Assembly: GCF_020509005.1 (NCBI RefSeq)
Contig: NC_063017.1
Location: 4,464,001-4,528,000 of the forward strand
Direction: 5' to 3'
Origin: Fulvia fulva
Taxonomy: Eukaryota > Ascomycota > Dothideomycetes > Mycosphaerellales > Mycosphaerellaceae
DNA length: 64,000 bases
This document shows positions 32,192-44,669 of this stretch, one piece after another (within the stretch, counting starts at the first letter, position 1; every line of letters starts with the position of its first letter). Position numbers and translations under genes: made by a program. Below the pieces are notes generated by a model. That model searched no databases and was not told the origin of the DNA. It worked only from the letters and a program-made list of their open reading frames with translations.

Positions 32192-33874
32192 TCAAGGCCA
32201 AGCCCCCCTCCCATCTCGGAAAATTCCATCATACCAAGCCACCTCATCTTTCCTCTCCGCATCCTCCGATCTACAGACCTCATTCCACGTCGCGCGTCTC
32301 AGCCCTGCCGTCTCACTCTCCGTCTCCGCGTCGAAGATCAACGGCATCACCGACGACTCCCCAACCTTGTACGGCCACACATCCAAGCTCCCCGCGGTGG
32401 TATCATAGTGGGAAAGCGGCCCTGTGACATTCGACTCAATCTGCACATCCAACAGCTCTCGCAAGTAAGGGAAATACCACGTCCTGTGCCACCACGTCAC
32501 GCGGCGTTCTTTTTCCCCATGTCGCCATGCATTGTGATGAAGCACGGCCGGTATCGATGTTGTCCAGAGGTCAGCATAGAGCGGTACTTCACCCCAGCCT
32601 TTGCGATCTTTGTCTCCCAGATTTTCAAGAGGTCGAGCTGATGTAGCGATATTCATCGGAAGATCTTGAAGACGAGGTGGCGACACGCCCGCCAGGGATG
32701 ATTCTTCGCTAAGCTCCGAAAGATTGTGTACGCGGACGAATGCTCCGCCGTTCTCGGAGTAGCATGTCGGGTAGAAGAGTTCTTGTTCATAGTCGAGGCC
32801 GATGTGGAAGTCGAAGCGCTCGATGGCAGCGGTTGCTGGATCTTCGCGTGCTTCAGTCCTTCCGCCGTCTCGGGTTAGAAGACGTTTACGCACGACCTCT
32901 TGCTCGCCAAACACTTCGGCGAAAATGCCTTGATCACCACCGAGATCGTCTGGGGATGTCATTTTTTGAATGTCTTGATCCATCTTCTCTTTTACGCGCT
33001 CGAGGTACCTCAGCATATCGCCTGCAGGACCCATGAAGCTACCGCTGTTCAAGAAGCGTGGTCGCATGTATCTCCACCGTCCAAAAGTATAGTCTGTGAA
33101 GAAGCCAAACACGTCTGCTGGTAGGGTACTTTCTGGCACGTCGTTGCAGTGCATATCAGATATGGTGTCTCGTGGCGCAACGCAGCCCTTTTGGGCGGCA
33201 GTGATGATGGTTTGTCGTACCACGTCAGGGTTTTGTAGTCGGTATTCCTCGGCCAGCCGCCTGTTCGCTCGTGCGTTGCTGCTGTAGTACCGAGATATGA
33301 GGATTTCGGGAGGAAGCTGCATCCAGACGTCGTGCGCATCGAGCATAAGCACCAGATCGTTCTCTGCTAGTCTTCCAGCCTCACTCGCCTCTTGCCCAGT
33401 AGCCCATTGAAGGTACTCGAGTACGCCCGTGATCTTTCCCAGTTGCGAAGGACCGACGCCATTCACATCCTGGTGGTAATCTCTGTGCCAGTTGACGAGG
33501 ACGGGTGCTGGATAGCCCAGGGCTACGGCGCTGGAGATGAGTTTGCAGAGGTTGGTGCTGGGGCTGTCGACCGGTAGAATGATGACTAGTCTTTGCTGCC
33601 CCGGCGATATGCTCTCGGCGATGTCATGAGTGATAGAAGGCAGTGCCGAGGGGCCATAATAACCGCGAGAGAGTCGAGCCTAGAGCCGTTGTCAATTTGG
33701 AGTGCTGCTTAGGTGCGCAGGACTAAGAAGACGTACCAGGTGGAAGAAGATGTACGAGCCAGCAACAAATGCGAAACACAATAATATGAGTCCTGTCCAT
33801 CGCCATGTCGGATGCGCAGAGCGAGACCTTCCGCGGCACAGGCTATTCACTGGAATGGACCATCTAGGTAGCAT
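32192..33874 (-). CDS. Type II membrane glycosyltransferase-like protein
   Basis: 541 aa from exons 33874-33737 and 33679-32192 (57-bp intron, GTACGT...CTCTAG, phase 0). Exon 1 encodes a short basic cytosolic tail and a signal anchor (WTGLILLCFAFVAGSYIFFH), the topology of Golgi glycosyltransferases. The lumenal part has a Rossmann-like start (RLVIILPVDSPSTNLCKLIS, VLVNWH) and NDLVLMLDAHDVWMQLPPE, whose DAHD resembles a metal-binding DxD. FLNSGSFMGPAGDM and GGDQGIF follow, both typical of nucleotide-sugar transferases. Donor and acceptor are not predictable. The neighbouring GH92 mannosidase on the same strand suggests, but does not prove, a shared glycan theme. Confidence 0.7.
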
Positions 33875-34781
33875 GCCGAATGTAACAAATGTGGAAGCCT
33901 GAAGTGATGAAAGTGAGTTTCGTCTTCATGTTTACCAGAACAACAGAAGCCATCAGGTGCGGGGCATTCGCGGATATCAAGCAACTGTCGCGCTTGCATT
34001 CACTCTACTCGGTGCGCAGCAATGCAGTTCGCTTCTTTCCGCATATAGGCTTTTGCACCCTGACATCCGCCGTCCTGAGTGGCCCGAAAGTGGAAGCCTG
34101 ATGGATGTAGTGCCATAGTGATCAGACACCGGTGGAGCCACCCGTTTGGCGTACCTGCTACGTGTCACAGATGACTATGCATAGCGCGACTACGTGCGTG
34201 CACTGCCCGTGGTGTACAACGACCCGCATCCTTCGAGATGGCAGTAGGCAAGGGCATCGTCCTGGGCAGATGTCGGTGTTGTTGTAGGATCTGTGCATTG
34301 ACCATCAGGTGCCGCTTTAGGTAGTGATTTTCAAGCTTATACATGAAGCATGAACTATCGGGAGTGGTCGCGTGTCCTTTTGGAGAAAGTCTTGCGAAGG
34401 ATCGTCAATGCTGCGCCATGCTCGTGCATGCGCCTTGGCTGCGGTGGAAGCTGCCATCGTGGTACAAAGCCTGCGAGAGAAGTTTCAAGGAGATCTCCAC
34501 AATGCTGTACTACGTCCGCATTGAAGTGCGATAGATGGTAAACCTTGAGAGCAGAATGGATCCAGAGGAGTTGTGGTGAGAGAAGAACGAAACGCCGGAT
34601 GTCATCCCGAGCCAAGGCTGGCCAAGAAGGAGGCGGGCTTGCGGCCACGAAAGCTTAGCATTCCTTCGACGACTGTACGATCGCTCCATGGAGTGTCATC
34701 TTCTTTCCATCGCGTCACTATATCTCCACCGAGCTGTCGTCTTCTCTCCATCACTCTAACACCACCAAGCTGAGCGGCCTC
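33875..34781. other. Intergenic
   Basis: About 0.9 kb between the glycosyltransferase-like start and the GH92 stop. No supported ORF, RNA or repeat seen. Confidence 0.5.
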
Positions 34782-37065
34782 CTACAGCGACCCATGAAAC
34801 ATCCCTCCCATTTCAGCACTTGCACTGGGTGGCAAGTCCTCCTCTTTCGTTCCCCAATCACTCTCTTCCTTTCCCAGCCTGAGCTCCAACACGGCACCCT
34901 GCAAGAAGAACTCATGCCCAACCCAGCTTCGACTGTAGCTCTTGCCGTCCAGCGTTGCGTTCTGAATGTAAATCGCCTCATAATTCGGGTCGAAGCCGAC
35001 ATTTCGAATTGTGGCAATCTTTCCGGTCTGCGGGTGCGTATAACTCACACTTTCGAAGAAAGGCGGCGTAATTAGGTAGACGTTTTGCCCCGCAACAGGA
35101 AACAAGCCAGACATGGCGAACGCGATGAACGATCCTTGTGCTCCTCCATCATCGTTGCCGGGTAAGCCATTGATGCTGGCGTTGAACGATGAGGGGATGT
35201 AGGTATGCAGGCGATATGCTGAGCGGCCTGGTCGGCCTGCGTAGTGGTATTGTAGCGCGGTTAGCTCGCTTGGTTCGTTCCCGATATCGAGGAGGCCGGA
35301 CTCGTGCAGATAGTCTAGGCGACGGACAAAGTCGGCAGGTCCACCCAGCAGGGAGATGAGAGTGGCTTGGTCCTGAGGTACGTAGAATTGATACTCCCAA
35401 ATGGCGGACTCAAAGGTCTCGCGGGGATTCGAGCTATAGCTGCAAAACTTATCGTCGAGCGGCGAGCACTCGAACGGATTCTGGTAGCCCCAAGAGCCAT
35501 TGGAGTAGCGAGGCTGGAAGAAGCCAGTAAAGTTCCCAATTGTCGTCCCATTCGGCCAAGTCGAGCCCTGGTCAGCTTTGTATAGATTCTGCCAATTGGC
35601 ACCTCTATCGAGATACTTCTCATAGTCGCTGTCGTGCCCAAGCCCACGCGCCATACTCGCCACACAGAAGACGGCTTCGTAGGCATGGCTCCAGTCGATT
35701 CCTGTTAGGTTCTTTACGTATGCGTCGGCGAGTACGACATCTGCATTCGAGCCTCCTTGCGAGAACCCTTTCGATAGCTGCATGCGACAGTCCGGTAGCC
35801 AGCCTTCGTTGGCATAGGTGTCGATGAGGCTGCGGATCATCTCAGATAGGGCCTCCGGCTGAGTGATGGTCAGGAAGGGGAAGGCTGTTCGGAATGAATC
35901 CCACATGCAATAGAAGCTGTCAAAGTATGGCTCACTGCTTTGCCAGAGCGGATTCTCAGAAGTGTAGTTCTGCGGAGATATCATCGTGCGATAGATGCCA
36001 GTGAAGAAAGTCTTCTGCAGATCTTCGGAGGCACCTCCTGGTACGATCGAGACTCCAGAAAGCTTCTGTTTCCAGGCTTCTTCGGCGGCGGTGGACACTT
36101 TCGCAAAGTCCCAACCGCCGTCTTGGGCATCATTTGGGATCTCATTTTCTGCATTCTGACAGGCTTGTTCGGTACTGATGAAGCTGATGCCCATGCGAGC
36201 TTGCAGTGTCCCACTTTCTGGGTTCTGAAGCCTCGCAAAGCCACCAGCCTGAATGTAGAATAAGCTATACCCTCGATTGACGAAGAGCTCCTTCGGCTCA
36301 GTACCAGCTCGGCCATTAACCCACACTCCAGTCTCCCGCATCGATGAGCCACGGAAGTCCACACAGAAATAAGCCTGATAGGAGCCTACGCCAAAGCTGG
36401 GCAGGAATGTGCCATTTCCACTCATACGACCAGTCCCTGGATCGACCGAGATCGAGGCGTTCTGCCGACTGTCTTGCAAGTCGGTCAAGTCTAGCAGGAT
36501 CAGAGGACTCGAGCCATTCGCTGGCATGGTGAATTCGTATAGAGCTGTATGCTGAGTAGTAGTCATTCGCGCTTTGACTTCATTCTCTAGGTCCAGTGAG
36601 AAGAGGCCTGGCTTGGCTACCACACTACCGTTGACGTAGTTTACTGCTCGACCGTATTTAGAGCCGAATGTGCATCCATCTATAGTGTCGCCAGCACAAG
36701 ATGATTGCACTGAAATCGGAAAGTTGCCCATCGAAGGTTGGCCACCAGTACCAGAGTCGTGCAGAGCTGAGAAGCCGGTCACGTTCGAGAGATCGTAGCT
36801 GAAGCCTGGGGTGTTCTGGCCCGAGACGTCTGCTACCGCCTTTGCCTACGCGGAACATGTCGTTAGCTTGAGGTGTATGCAAGTGTTCTTGGATGGTGCT
36901 TACCATCCCGAATGGCAGTGTGGCTCCGGTGAAGACATTGCCGCCATTGTACGATCCGATCAGCGGGTCTATGAGATCAAGGCTCCGCTTCAAGTCAACT
37001 TCTTTCGCAGCGGAGAGGCCCAACAGACCAGCCAGGACCAATGCTCTAGCCGTGTTGCGCGTCAT
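34782..37065 (-). CDS. GH92 family alpha-mannosidase, secreted
   Basis: 741 aa; exons 37065-36904 and 36845-34782 with a 58-bp intron (GTAAGC...CGTAG) joining FTGATLPFGM to AKAVADVSG. The start at 37065 gives a clean signal peptide (MTRNTARALVLAGLLGLSAA). An alternative ATG at 37095 would add ten residues. Hallmarks of GH92: LIDPLIGSYNGGNVFTGA at the N-terminus, FSALHDSGTGG, the CMWDSFRTAFPFLTI catalytic-domain strand, SLIDTYANEGWLPDC, NADVVLADAYVKN, ETFESAIWEYQFYVPQDQ and GLPGNDDGGAQGSF. The family comprises calcium-dependent inverting exo-alpha-mannosidases. Many N-glycosylation sequons are present. It probably trims mannan or N-glycans outside the cell or in the secretory path. Confidence 0.93.
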
Positions 37066-37549
37066 GATGCATGGGAGACGCGCATTCAGAAACACTCTAT
37101 GCTGCCAATTGATCGTGGAGGGCTAGGGGACAGGAAGTATGTTCAACGCCGTGGGAAGTAGAAAGGTACAAGATTACGCTCAAGCAGTGCGCCATGACAC
37201 TGACGCCTTCCATGTTGGTCATGGATAGGGTTGATCTCGATGAGGGGTACAATGCTGATGAACCCGCATCTTGACAACAGCGTCTTCAGCCACAGCTTGA
37301 CTTCAATGTGGCTATGATATGAAGGTGACGATAGAAGACGTTCAGGTCAACGCCGAGAAGTGTGAGTAGATGGGAGAAGATGTCGGAAGAGAGAGTGAGG
37401 TGTGATGTCTGATGGCAGAGAAAGCTTAACAACGCCTCAATCGCGCTAGAATAGTTCTAGCAAGTCGCGTCACCTTGCGATGGAAAGTCTCGGCGACAGC
37501 GACAAGGAACAAGTCAACAACCTTGTTGGGTGAACGACAAACCACGAAT
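37066..37549. promoter_or_regulatory. Divergent promoter region between GH92 and PIG-P genes
   Basis: A 484-bp gap separates two divergently transcribed genes. No specific operator is recognised. Confidence 0.4.
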
Positions 37550-38803
37550 ATGCCACCGCAGAGCAGAGGGACGCCTCCCAAACCGTCCGCCGTTCCAACT
37601 GCCTTCCAGTCCAAATCGACGCCGAATCTGCCCACACTGCGGGCTTTGAACACGGGCGACAAGAAAGCACCCAATGCCAATGCCAATGCCAATGCCAATG
37701 CCAATGCAGCTCCAGCAACGCTGCATCCCGACCATGCAATAGATGTACATCTAGCCAACAACAACAGCACCATATCGCCAGACATCTCCGGAGACAACAC
37801 CACCTCTCCCTCCGAAGCAGCCTCCATCGACGACTTCTCCCTCGACTCCACCCACGAGCACGAGCACCCATCACTGTCGCAAGGCTCATCAGACGAGGAG
37901 TCGGGCGAGGAAGAGGACGGACACGTGCCAAACCTGCCACCGAGACCCATTTACCACCATCATTCGCGAAGTCATACATATCTCGGCCCTTCCGCCTTTG
38001 CGCCGCCCTTTTACAATCGACCACCGACGCCCCTGCCCCCTTCTCCTTCTCTGACCTCACTACTACGACCGACCTTCAGCTCGCATAACAGCAGACCCAC
38101 CACTCCAGATCCATCGAGCGACGAAGGTACGGGCTACACGCACGGCGCTGCCACGGGAACACAGACACCGAACTCGGCGGCAGCATCCACATTGACGAGC
38201 ACTTTCCGGTCTGCGAAGCCTATCCCCAGAGCCAGCCCGAAAGTGCCGACATACGAATACTATGGCTTCACACTCTACTTGGCTAGCAGTCTCGCCTTCA
38301 TCGTCTTCCTGCTATGGGCGTACCTACCCTCCCCATTCCTGCACCAGCTTGGGATCCACTACTTCCCCGATCGATGGTGGGCACTCGCAATACCGGCTTG
38401 GACCGTCATGCTGATACTGTACATATACGTCGCACTATCTTCTTACAACATCGGCTATCTTACACTACCTCTGAAGAGTGTGGAGTGCCTCGTGGACGAA
38501 GCAGCGAATGTGGCAGTGGTGGATGAGACAGGCAAGATCATACGCAACGAGCAGGCGAGCTGGGGCCACAAGGAGACGCAGTCGAGCAAGCAGAATGGGA
38601 GTCTGGGTCGTAAAGCGGGTGGGAAGGGCAAGCATAGTAGGCAGCCGAGCGTGACGAAAACGCAGACGAATCCGGACCTGGATTGGAAGACATTATGGAA
38701 CGAGGGGACCGATGCGGTCATGGATATACCGATTGGGGGTGTTTGTGAGATTCTTTATGGTGGTGATGAGCTTGATGATGATACCCTGTACGATTACGAC
38801 TGA
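37550..38803 (+). CDS. GPI19: PIG-P / GPI19 subunit of GPI-GlcNAc transferase
   Basis: 417 aa from the ATG at 37550; a longer in-frame ATG upstream at 37475 is less likely. The N-terminal half is disordered and contains six Asn-Ala dipeptides encoded by a hexanucleotide repeat. The PIG-P domain follows (about residues 235-415): first helix YYGFTLYLASSLAFIVFLLW, then YFPDRWWALAIPAW and a second helix VMLILYIYVALSSYNIGYL. It ends with the conserved DIPIGGVCEILYG motif, split from the helices by a lysine-rich insert. PIG-P acts with PIG-A and others at the cytosolic face of the endoplasmic reticulum in the first step of GPI synthesis. Fungal orthologues commonly have such long N-terminal extensions. 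Confidence 0.92.
   Translation: MPPQSRGTPPKPSAVPTAFQSKSTPNLPTLRALNTGDKKAPNANANANANANAAPATLHPDHAIDVHLANNNSTISPDISGDNTTSPSEAASIDDFSLDSTHEHEHPSLSQGSSDEESGEEEDGHVPNLPPRPIYHHHSRSHTYLGPSAFAPPFYNRPPTPLPPSPSLTSLLRPTFSSHNSRPTTPDPSSDEGTGYTHGAATGTQTPNSAAASTLTSTFRSAKPIPRASPKVPTYEYYGFTLYLASSLAFIVFLLWAYLPSPFLHQLGIHYFPDRWWALAIPAWTVMLILYIYVALSSYNIGYLTLPLKSVECLVDEAANVAVVDETGKIIRNEQASWGHKETQSSKQNGSLGRKAGGKGKHSRQPSVTKTQTNPDLDWKTLWNEGTDAVMDIPIGGVCEILYGGDELDDDTLYDYD
37673..37707 (+). repeat. Hexanucleotide microsatellite (AATGCC)n in GPI19 coding region
   Basis: Five perfect AATGCC units plus a partial sixth encode six Asn-Ala dipeptides. Unit changes keep frame, so length variants would alter only the disordered head. 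Confidence 0.9.
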
Positions 38804-39534
38804 TGAACGCCATACAACGTACGCCGAATGCCAACCGCATGGCTGCGAGCTCAGGAACTTAATTCTATCCTTCACTTCCTTCGCGGCACCCAAACGTGTA
38901 CACTGCTGCAGAAGACTGTTGGTCAAGCATCCACCAAGAGCTCACTACGAATAGTACACTGTACGTGATGAACAACACAGAGAGAAACAAGATTCGCGGC
39001 TGCTGATCTTTCAAGTGTCTAGCTGCAGCGGATTCAAGTCCCACACAGCTTACGCTGCGACCAAAATTGTCCGGTCTGCTATCATCATGCACCTGACATC
39101 GCTGCTCAGTTCGAGCACTACAGCAAAAGACGACGTACATACCTTCAAGCTCCGACCCAAAAAGTCTTGGCAGATAGCTTCTCCTCTCTTGAATCGTTAG
39201 GTTCAACACCAGATCTACCTCAGAGGTCCGATACTTCAAACTGTCAATGAACCGACCAACCATGAAAATGACTCGCATGCAGTATACATGCCGGCAGAAT
39301 CGCTACTGCACGGCTTCTGGCAATAGCAGCGCTAAAGTGGAGGCCGCCTGCCTGCACGGCGCCTACAGCTTAGATGTGAGTTCCAGCACTCTAGACATTG
39401 TGTACTAACTGTACACTACTGCTCTTGAGAGGCACAGCAGCGCGTAGAGATCAGTGTTGGTGGTCGATATGTAGGTCGCAAGCTGCCACGATGCAGAATG
39501 ATGGCGTGTGGTTCAACATCAAACAACTTCAACG
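38804..39534. other. Intergenic
   Basis: No supported gene in 730 bp between GPI19 and the surface-protein gene. The last 150 bp would be the latter's promoter and 5' UTR. Confidence 0.5.
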
Positions 39535-42375
39535 ATGCGCAGTTCATTGCATTTTCAGCTTCTTCTGGCGTTTACGTCGTACTGTGCCGCAAGCCCTCGA
39601 TGGAGCAATACATCAGCTCCTGCCTCGACGTTGAGGGTCAATATCAAGCCGCCTCAGAGCATTCTTCCTGGCAACAATTATGCCACACACACTGCGACAC
39701 CAACCTACAATTACTTCTCCGAGGTTGCATCTTATGCTTCTACAACCCACGCAAGTGCTGTATATGGGAATACAACCTTCGCCAGTGTGTGCCTCACGGC
39801 ACCGCAGAAGGAGGCCAGCGACTGCTACGAGACATGCAAAAGTTTTGCCAGCATGTGTCGATCTGACCATTGGGATTGGTGTGTATTGAGAGAAGGAGAT
39901 AATTATTGCATGACACTGACCGTCGTCAGGGACAATGGCAACAATGCATACCAGAGTTCGATGAATTCGAAGTACAACGGCGGCACCAGCAAGGTCATCA
40001 CCGAGATCGTCGAGACGCACTCTGATCGGCTGAAGACATCATGGGCATACGAAACAAGCTGGAGGACCGAATGTTCTACCTCGACAGTGCTGGGAAGTCT
40101 AACGTCTGGCACCTACCTGACCTCTTGGTGGACTTTCGTCAACGGCAAATTCACTGGATTTGTGCGTGGCAATGCTTAGGGTTTATGAAGATGCTCAACT
40201 AACAAACACCAGCCAACCATTGCGACTCACCATCCCTTCGAGGTATACACCACAAGTGTGCCTTATGCGATAGGCCAGGGAACAGTGGTCTCAGTCAAGA
40301 CACCTGACAACTATCTCATTACTTCCACCCAGTTCTCACAATGGCCCTACTCGAAAGAGAAGCCCTCGTGCTCACCCACAAGCTGGTTGCAATGCTCGTA
40401 CAGTCAAGACTGCAACAAGTGTACTATCTCTGGAGGTACTGTGCAGCTGCTCTACTTCCCCGTAACGCGGACAACCGGCAGTACCCAGACAACTGCTCCT
40501 GCTACACTGAAGACCGAAGTGGCCACCACGGCCATATACGAGAACACCACCCTCACCTCTGGCTCGGTCTATATCTCTTTCAACTCCGCATACGCTGACA
40601 ATGCGTGTGGTACTCCCGTCGGTAGAGGATACCCGGGAGCAATCCTAGCCATGGACCCCAAGTCACTGAAGAGCATCAACATGGGCTGGGGCACGATGTA
40701 CGGCTCCGTCGCTGACCCTTTCGCCTTACCCGGTGCATCAAAGTCAGCATACCTCGTCGCCACCTCCTTCAACCTTGAAGACTTGCAATGGCCAGTACCT
40801 GAAACAGCATATCAGCAACAACCAAAGTGCCAGAATGGTCCTTTCGGAAAGTGCAGCGTCATCCTCGACGACTACAATCCGCTACTAGAAGTCCCCGAGC
40901 AGATCAGGAATCTAGATCCCGCATGGAAAACCTGTGAGCTCGATTGGGAAGGTCTTTATGATCCGCCCATCGCTGTACAACCAGCAAGCACAGTGGTGAA
41001 ACCGAGCGCTGGTGACCCTCAAGCTTCGTATACGTCTGCAGAGCCCGCGGGCTCCATCACGTCGATTGCCGTGGAGACGAAGCCGCCAATATCAGTGCCT
41101 TGGACCAATGTCCCTGCTGCGTCTTCTGATACACCAGCGGAGACTTCTGGACGTGAACAAACGTCAGCAACGTCTCAAGCGGTACCTGCTTCCACGGAGC
41201 GGCCACGAAGTAGCCGCACTGATGCATGGGACTCGCCATCGGAGCCAGCCATCACTACACGCTCGCTGGACGCACCAGGATCTGCGGCATCCCCAGAGGC
41301 AGGAAGTCAACCCAATGAGCCTGTTGGAGCCCCGCTCAACCCACCAGGACAGTCGGCGAGCAGTCTTCCTGCAGTGATCTCCACCGGCCTAACACCGCCT
41401 GCTGGTCAAATTGAGGATCCTGCGTCTCCAACTTCAGTTGGAAGTCCAGAAAACTCCGCTCAGGGCCCCGACTCGCCCGTTGTAGATCCGAGCGATGGAG
41501 GGAGCGCCGTGACACAGCCGTTCGCCATCCTTCAAGCACCGACAACCGAGCACAGTGATCCTGCTGGCAGCGCAAGCAACGTACAGCCTGGTAATACGGC
41601 AGCTGACCCAGCTTCAGGCTCACAGGCGGCTTCGGCAGAACATACTACTGTAGGACAAGTCATAACTATACCTCAGCAACCAGCAGGCCCAGATCAGGCA
41701 GCGCCAGGAGTTGCCGCCTCGAGGACCACACTACTCGCTGCGATTGGCACACAGACAGTGACCGCAAGTGGCGCTGCTCAAACCATCTCAGGGCAGGTAA
41801 TTAGCCTGGGAGAAAGCGGACTCGTCTTTGGAACCAAGACGATAGGCATCCCTCAGAACGGACCAGGGACGCAGAGTCTGCCAATACCTAATGTTGGAAG
41901 CTCTGCACTAGCTGTGACCTTCTTTGCAGGCCCCGTCACTCAGCCAGCTGCACTCGGCACTCATACCACGTTGAAGGCAGCGCAAGGCGCTGTACCAACG
42001 CATGATAAAGTGTTCACCCTTGGCACCAAGACATACACCGCTTCTCGACCAGGCCCATCAGGCGAAGCCGTGATCGGCACTCTGAGCATGACAGCTGGCG
42101 GCAGCGCTCTCACGTTGAATGGTGGCACCGTCAGCCTAGCACCAAATTACGACCTGATCCTGGCCGACGATGGCACATCCTCCGCTTCGGCAGAAAGCAA
42201 GTCGACTCTCAATTCAGGCATCCCGCAACTGGTGATAACCCTTGATAACCCTCGGGACACATATTTACACCGCCGTCCAGCCATCCGGTACGGAGTGTGC
42301 TGTGGTGGATGGGAAGACGTTCTCGATTGGACAGGCTGTCAGCGTGCCTGGTGGGACTGTCAGTTTCGATACTGA
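39535..42375 (+). CDS. Large secreted surface protein, C-terminus frameshifted
   Basis: Exons 39535-40161 and 40213-42375 (51-bp intron, GTGCGT...CACCAG, phase 0), 929 aa as read. Signal peptide MRSSLHFQLLLAFTSYCAAS. A cysteine-containing head (DCYETCKSFASMCRSDHWDW, then SWLQCSYSQDCNKC) is followed by a Pro/Ser/Thr-rich stalk. The C-terminal part has repeated modules of the type TLGTKTYTASRPGPSGEAVI, seen in fungal wall glycoproteins. A 10-bp tandem duplication at 42233-42252 throws the last roughly 45 residues out of frame. Removing one unit continues the module (LVITLGTHIYTAVQPSGTE) to a hydrophobic GPI-type tail ending at 42598. An intron could also bypass the site, but it would delete the conserved module motif. 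Confidence 0.65.
42233..42252. repeat. 10-bp perfect tandem duplication causing a frameshift
   Basis: TGATAACCCT occurs twice in direct succession (42233-42242, 42243-42252). The frame before it and the frame after it (42253-42598) become continuous when one unit is removed. Confidence 0.85.
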
Positions 42376-42598
42376 CAATGGGCTGGTGTTGCAAGCGGAC
42401 CCCATCACGTACACGAGGAATGCGACTGGAACTTCGTCGAAAGAGACAAGCTCTTCGCCAACCGCGAGTCGGACAGACAGTACAGCAAGGCCGTCGACTT
42501 CATCACAATCCGGGGCGAGCTCACTTCGTGAAGGCTGGAGGATGCTGTGGCAGGTTGGACTGCTGGGTCTCTTATCTCTGATGGTTCAAGTCTGGTGA

Positions 42599-44669
42599 TT
42601 TGCTAATGAAACGAGTGTAGATACGTCTTCCCATCCAGGAAGTCAATCAGGTACAATGCGAGAAGCACGTTCCGGTAGTTGGACGGAAAGCTCAAGCTCA
42701 AGCTTCAGCGTTCCTTGAGTGTCGCGAGTTGGCTGGGATATGCCTCCCGTGTACCTTGAACCAACCAGAACGTGAAACATACACCTGTCCATGCTGAGGC
42801 TGTGCCTTCACGTCCCATGTTGATGGCTTTGTGCAGTGCTCGCCAGCTGGAAGTGTCGTGGCATATGATGCATAGATTGTTCTGCGGAGGATCGCCTTGG
42901 AAAGTGCTCTCACCGCATCTTGGTGGTGCTTGTTGTGTGCAATGCACGTCCATCTGACGTTACAAGGGCCGCTGTAGCCCTAGATGATGCGGTACCTGCA
43001 GCAGAAACTCGATTATCCTTCTTTGATCAGTTGCACAGCGCCTGTATAAGCACATAAGTAGAAGTCGGTCCATGTCTCTGTACAACGAGACTGTCTTGAC
43101 TCCGCCACGGCCGCGTGTACTTTCACACTTTGTACTGTCTCTCATCGGTGGCGGTGGTCTGCCACTGGCCGGTCATGTGGTCGCCTTTAGATGATGTGCA
43201 TCCATGCCATGCCGAGATAAACTCGGCATGGACATGGCGGCAACGTCGAAGCTGCCACCAGCTCGGCGTTTGACTTGCCTAGAGACTTTGAGGAGACAGG
43301 ACTCTGCCTTGGAGGAGTGAACAAGTCCAGCAGCAGATAACGGTATGTTGCCAGCGAGACAGCTGCCAGAAGGGAAGCCGCAGGCGTTGTATGAGCCTCG
43401 TTGTGCCATGGCACGCATCCAGCCGCGGTCCGATAGCACTGCTTCCGGGCAGTGTTCGCTCCAAACAGCACCGACGCCGTGAAAAAGGAACAGCCCAGGA
43501 TTTATCTCCCAAGGCGCCGGCTGCCTCTGGTCATGAGAGTCATCTCATCACATACACGCCTAACTTGGGGATCACGAAGTAGTGCCGCACGAATCAGTGT
43601 GTCTAGCAGCAGTGTCGGTGAGTGTGTTAATACAAGAGCAGGTAAGCTTCGGGGGCGCAACGAAACAGCGTCATAAGGTTGCCGGTTTTCGCGGTCACAG
43701 AGAAAGCTTGCACCCTTGCTGTGCCAGACCATGTGCGGCATGTCGGCCACGACTCCTTTCCACGGACCTTGAGCGTCCCTTTGTGGCACGCAAGATGGGG
43801 ATCGTGATGCCAATTGTGGGACGTCCGTTGGTCGCCAAGGAGAGATGAAGATCTCAACTCGCCGTTCTCCGTCACCGCCGAGGTTTGCGACAGGACGCGA
43901 TCGAACGTGGCACCAGCGGCAGTGTAAAATTTGTGTAATTGTGCAGCTGGGCAGGCCAACGAGACGACACGCTGCGGACATTGGCGCAGCACTGGACGCT
44001 GCCTCGACGTGGTGGGAGAGACAAATCGGCGTGAGAGGGCAGGCACGGCAGGGTGGGCTGGTGGGATATGCAGCTCATCTCGGCAGGAGCGCGTGAAGGG
44101 CCCTCGCGGGGACGCTAACGCAGGCACCCGCGCTGCCGCTGCATCGCACGTTTCAAGATTGAGGCCCAAGCGCAGATACATGCCATCCATGATGCTCGTC
44201 GTCCTCGATTCAAACGGTCCCGTCGCCCTCCTCGTCGCCCACCCGGTTTCCCGCCGACAGTCACTCCTTCACCACAGTCACAGTCACTACATTGCAGACT
44301 GCTTGTCGCGCAGCCAAGAGCTTCACTACATTCAGTCGTTACATTCATTTGTACATTTCCGTGTTGCTTGACAACAACAATCCGAACTTCGACAAACACC
44401 GCAATCCTCACTTCAGCCCCCTCGTCTCAAGCAAGGCACATTCCCTCACAGCCCCCTCGATACACAACCACAAGACACGCGGCAACGTCGACAGCACGAC
44501 CGTCGGACGACCTCCAACACCTTCACTCGCACATACAACGCCGCCGCAGGCCACTGGGCGACACACAAACGACTTCGGCAGGTCCCAGCATTTGACGCCA
44601 AACAGCGACCGCGTCGCTTGACAGCTTTCACATCAGCAGCACCACTTCCTGCGCTGGTCGCTTCTTGCC
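42599..44669. other. Long intergenic region
   Basis: About 2 kb with many overlapping short frames on both strands and none with a domain. A 187-aa minus frame (43627-44190) is judged chance because the opposite strand is equally open. A perfect 10-bp stem hairpin lies at 43207-43231. Confidence 0.5.
43207..43231. repeat. Perfect 10-bp stem hairpin
   Basis: CCATGCCGAG and CTCGGCATGG are exact reverse complements around ATAAA. No gene is within 1 kb; role unknown. Confidence 0.6.

Noticed and set aside
42232..42280. 49-bp intron bypassing the 10-bp duplication
   Set aside because: Frame would be kept, but the removed stretch holds the module motif conserved in the rest of the protein, and the duplicated decamer explains the shift directly.
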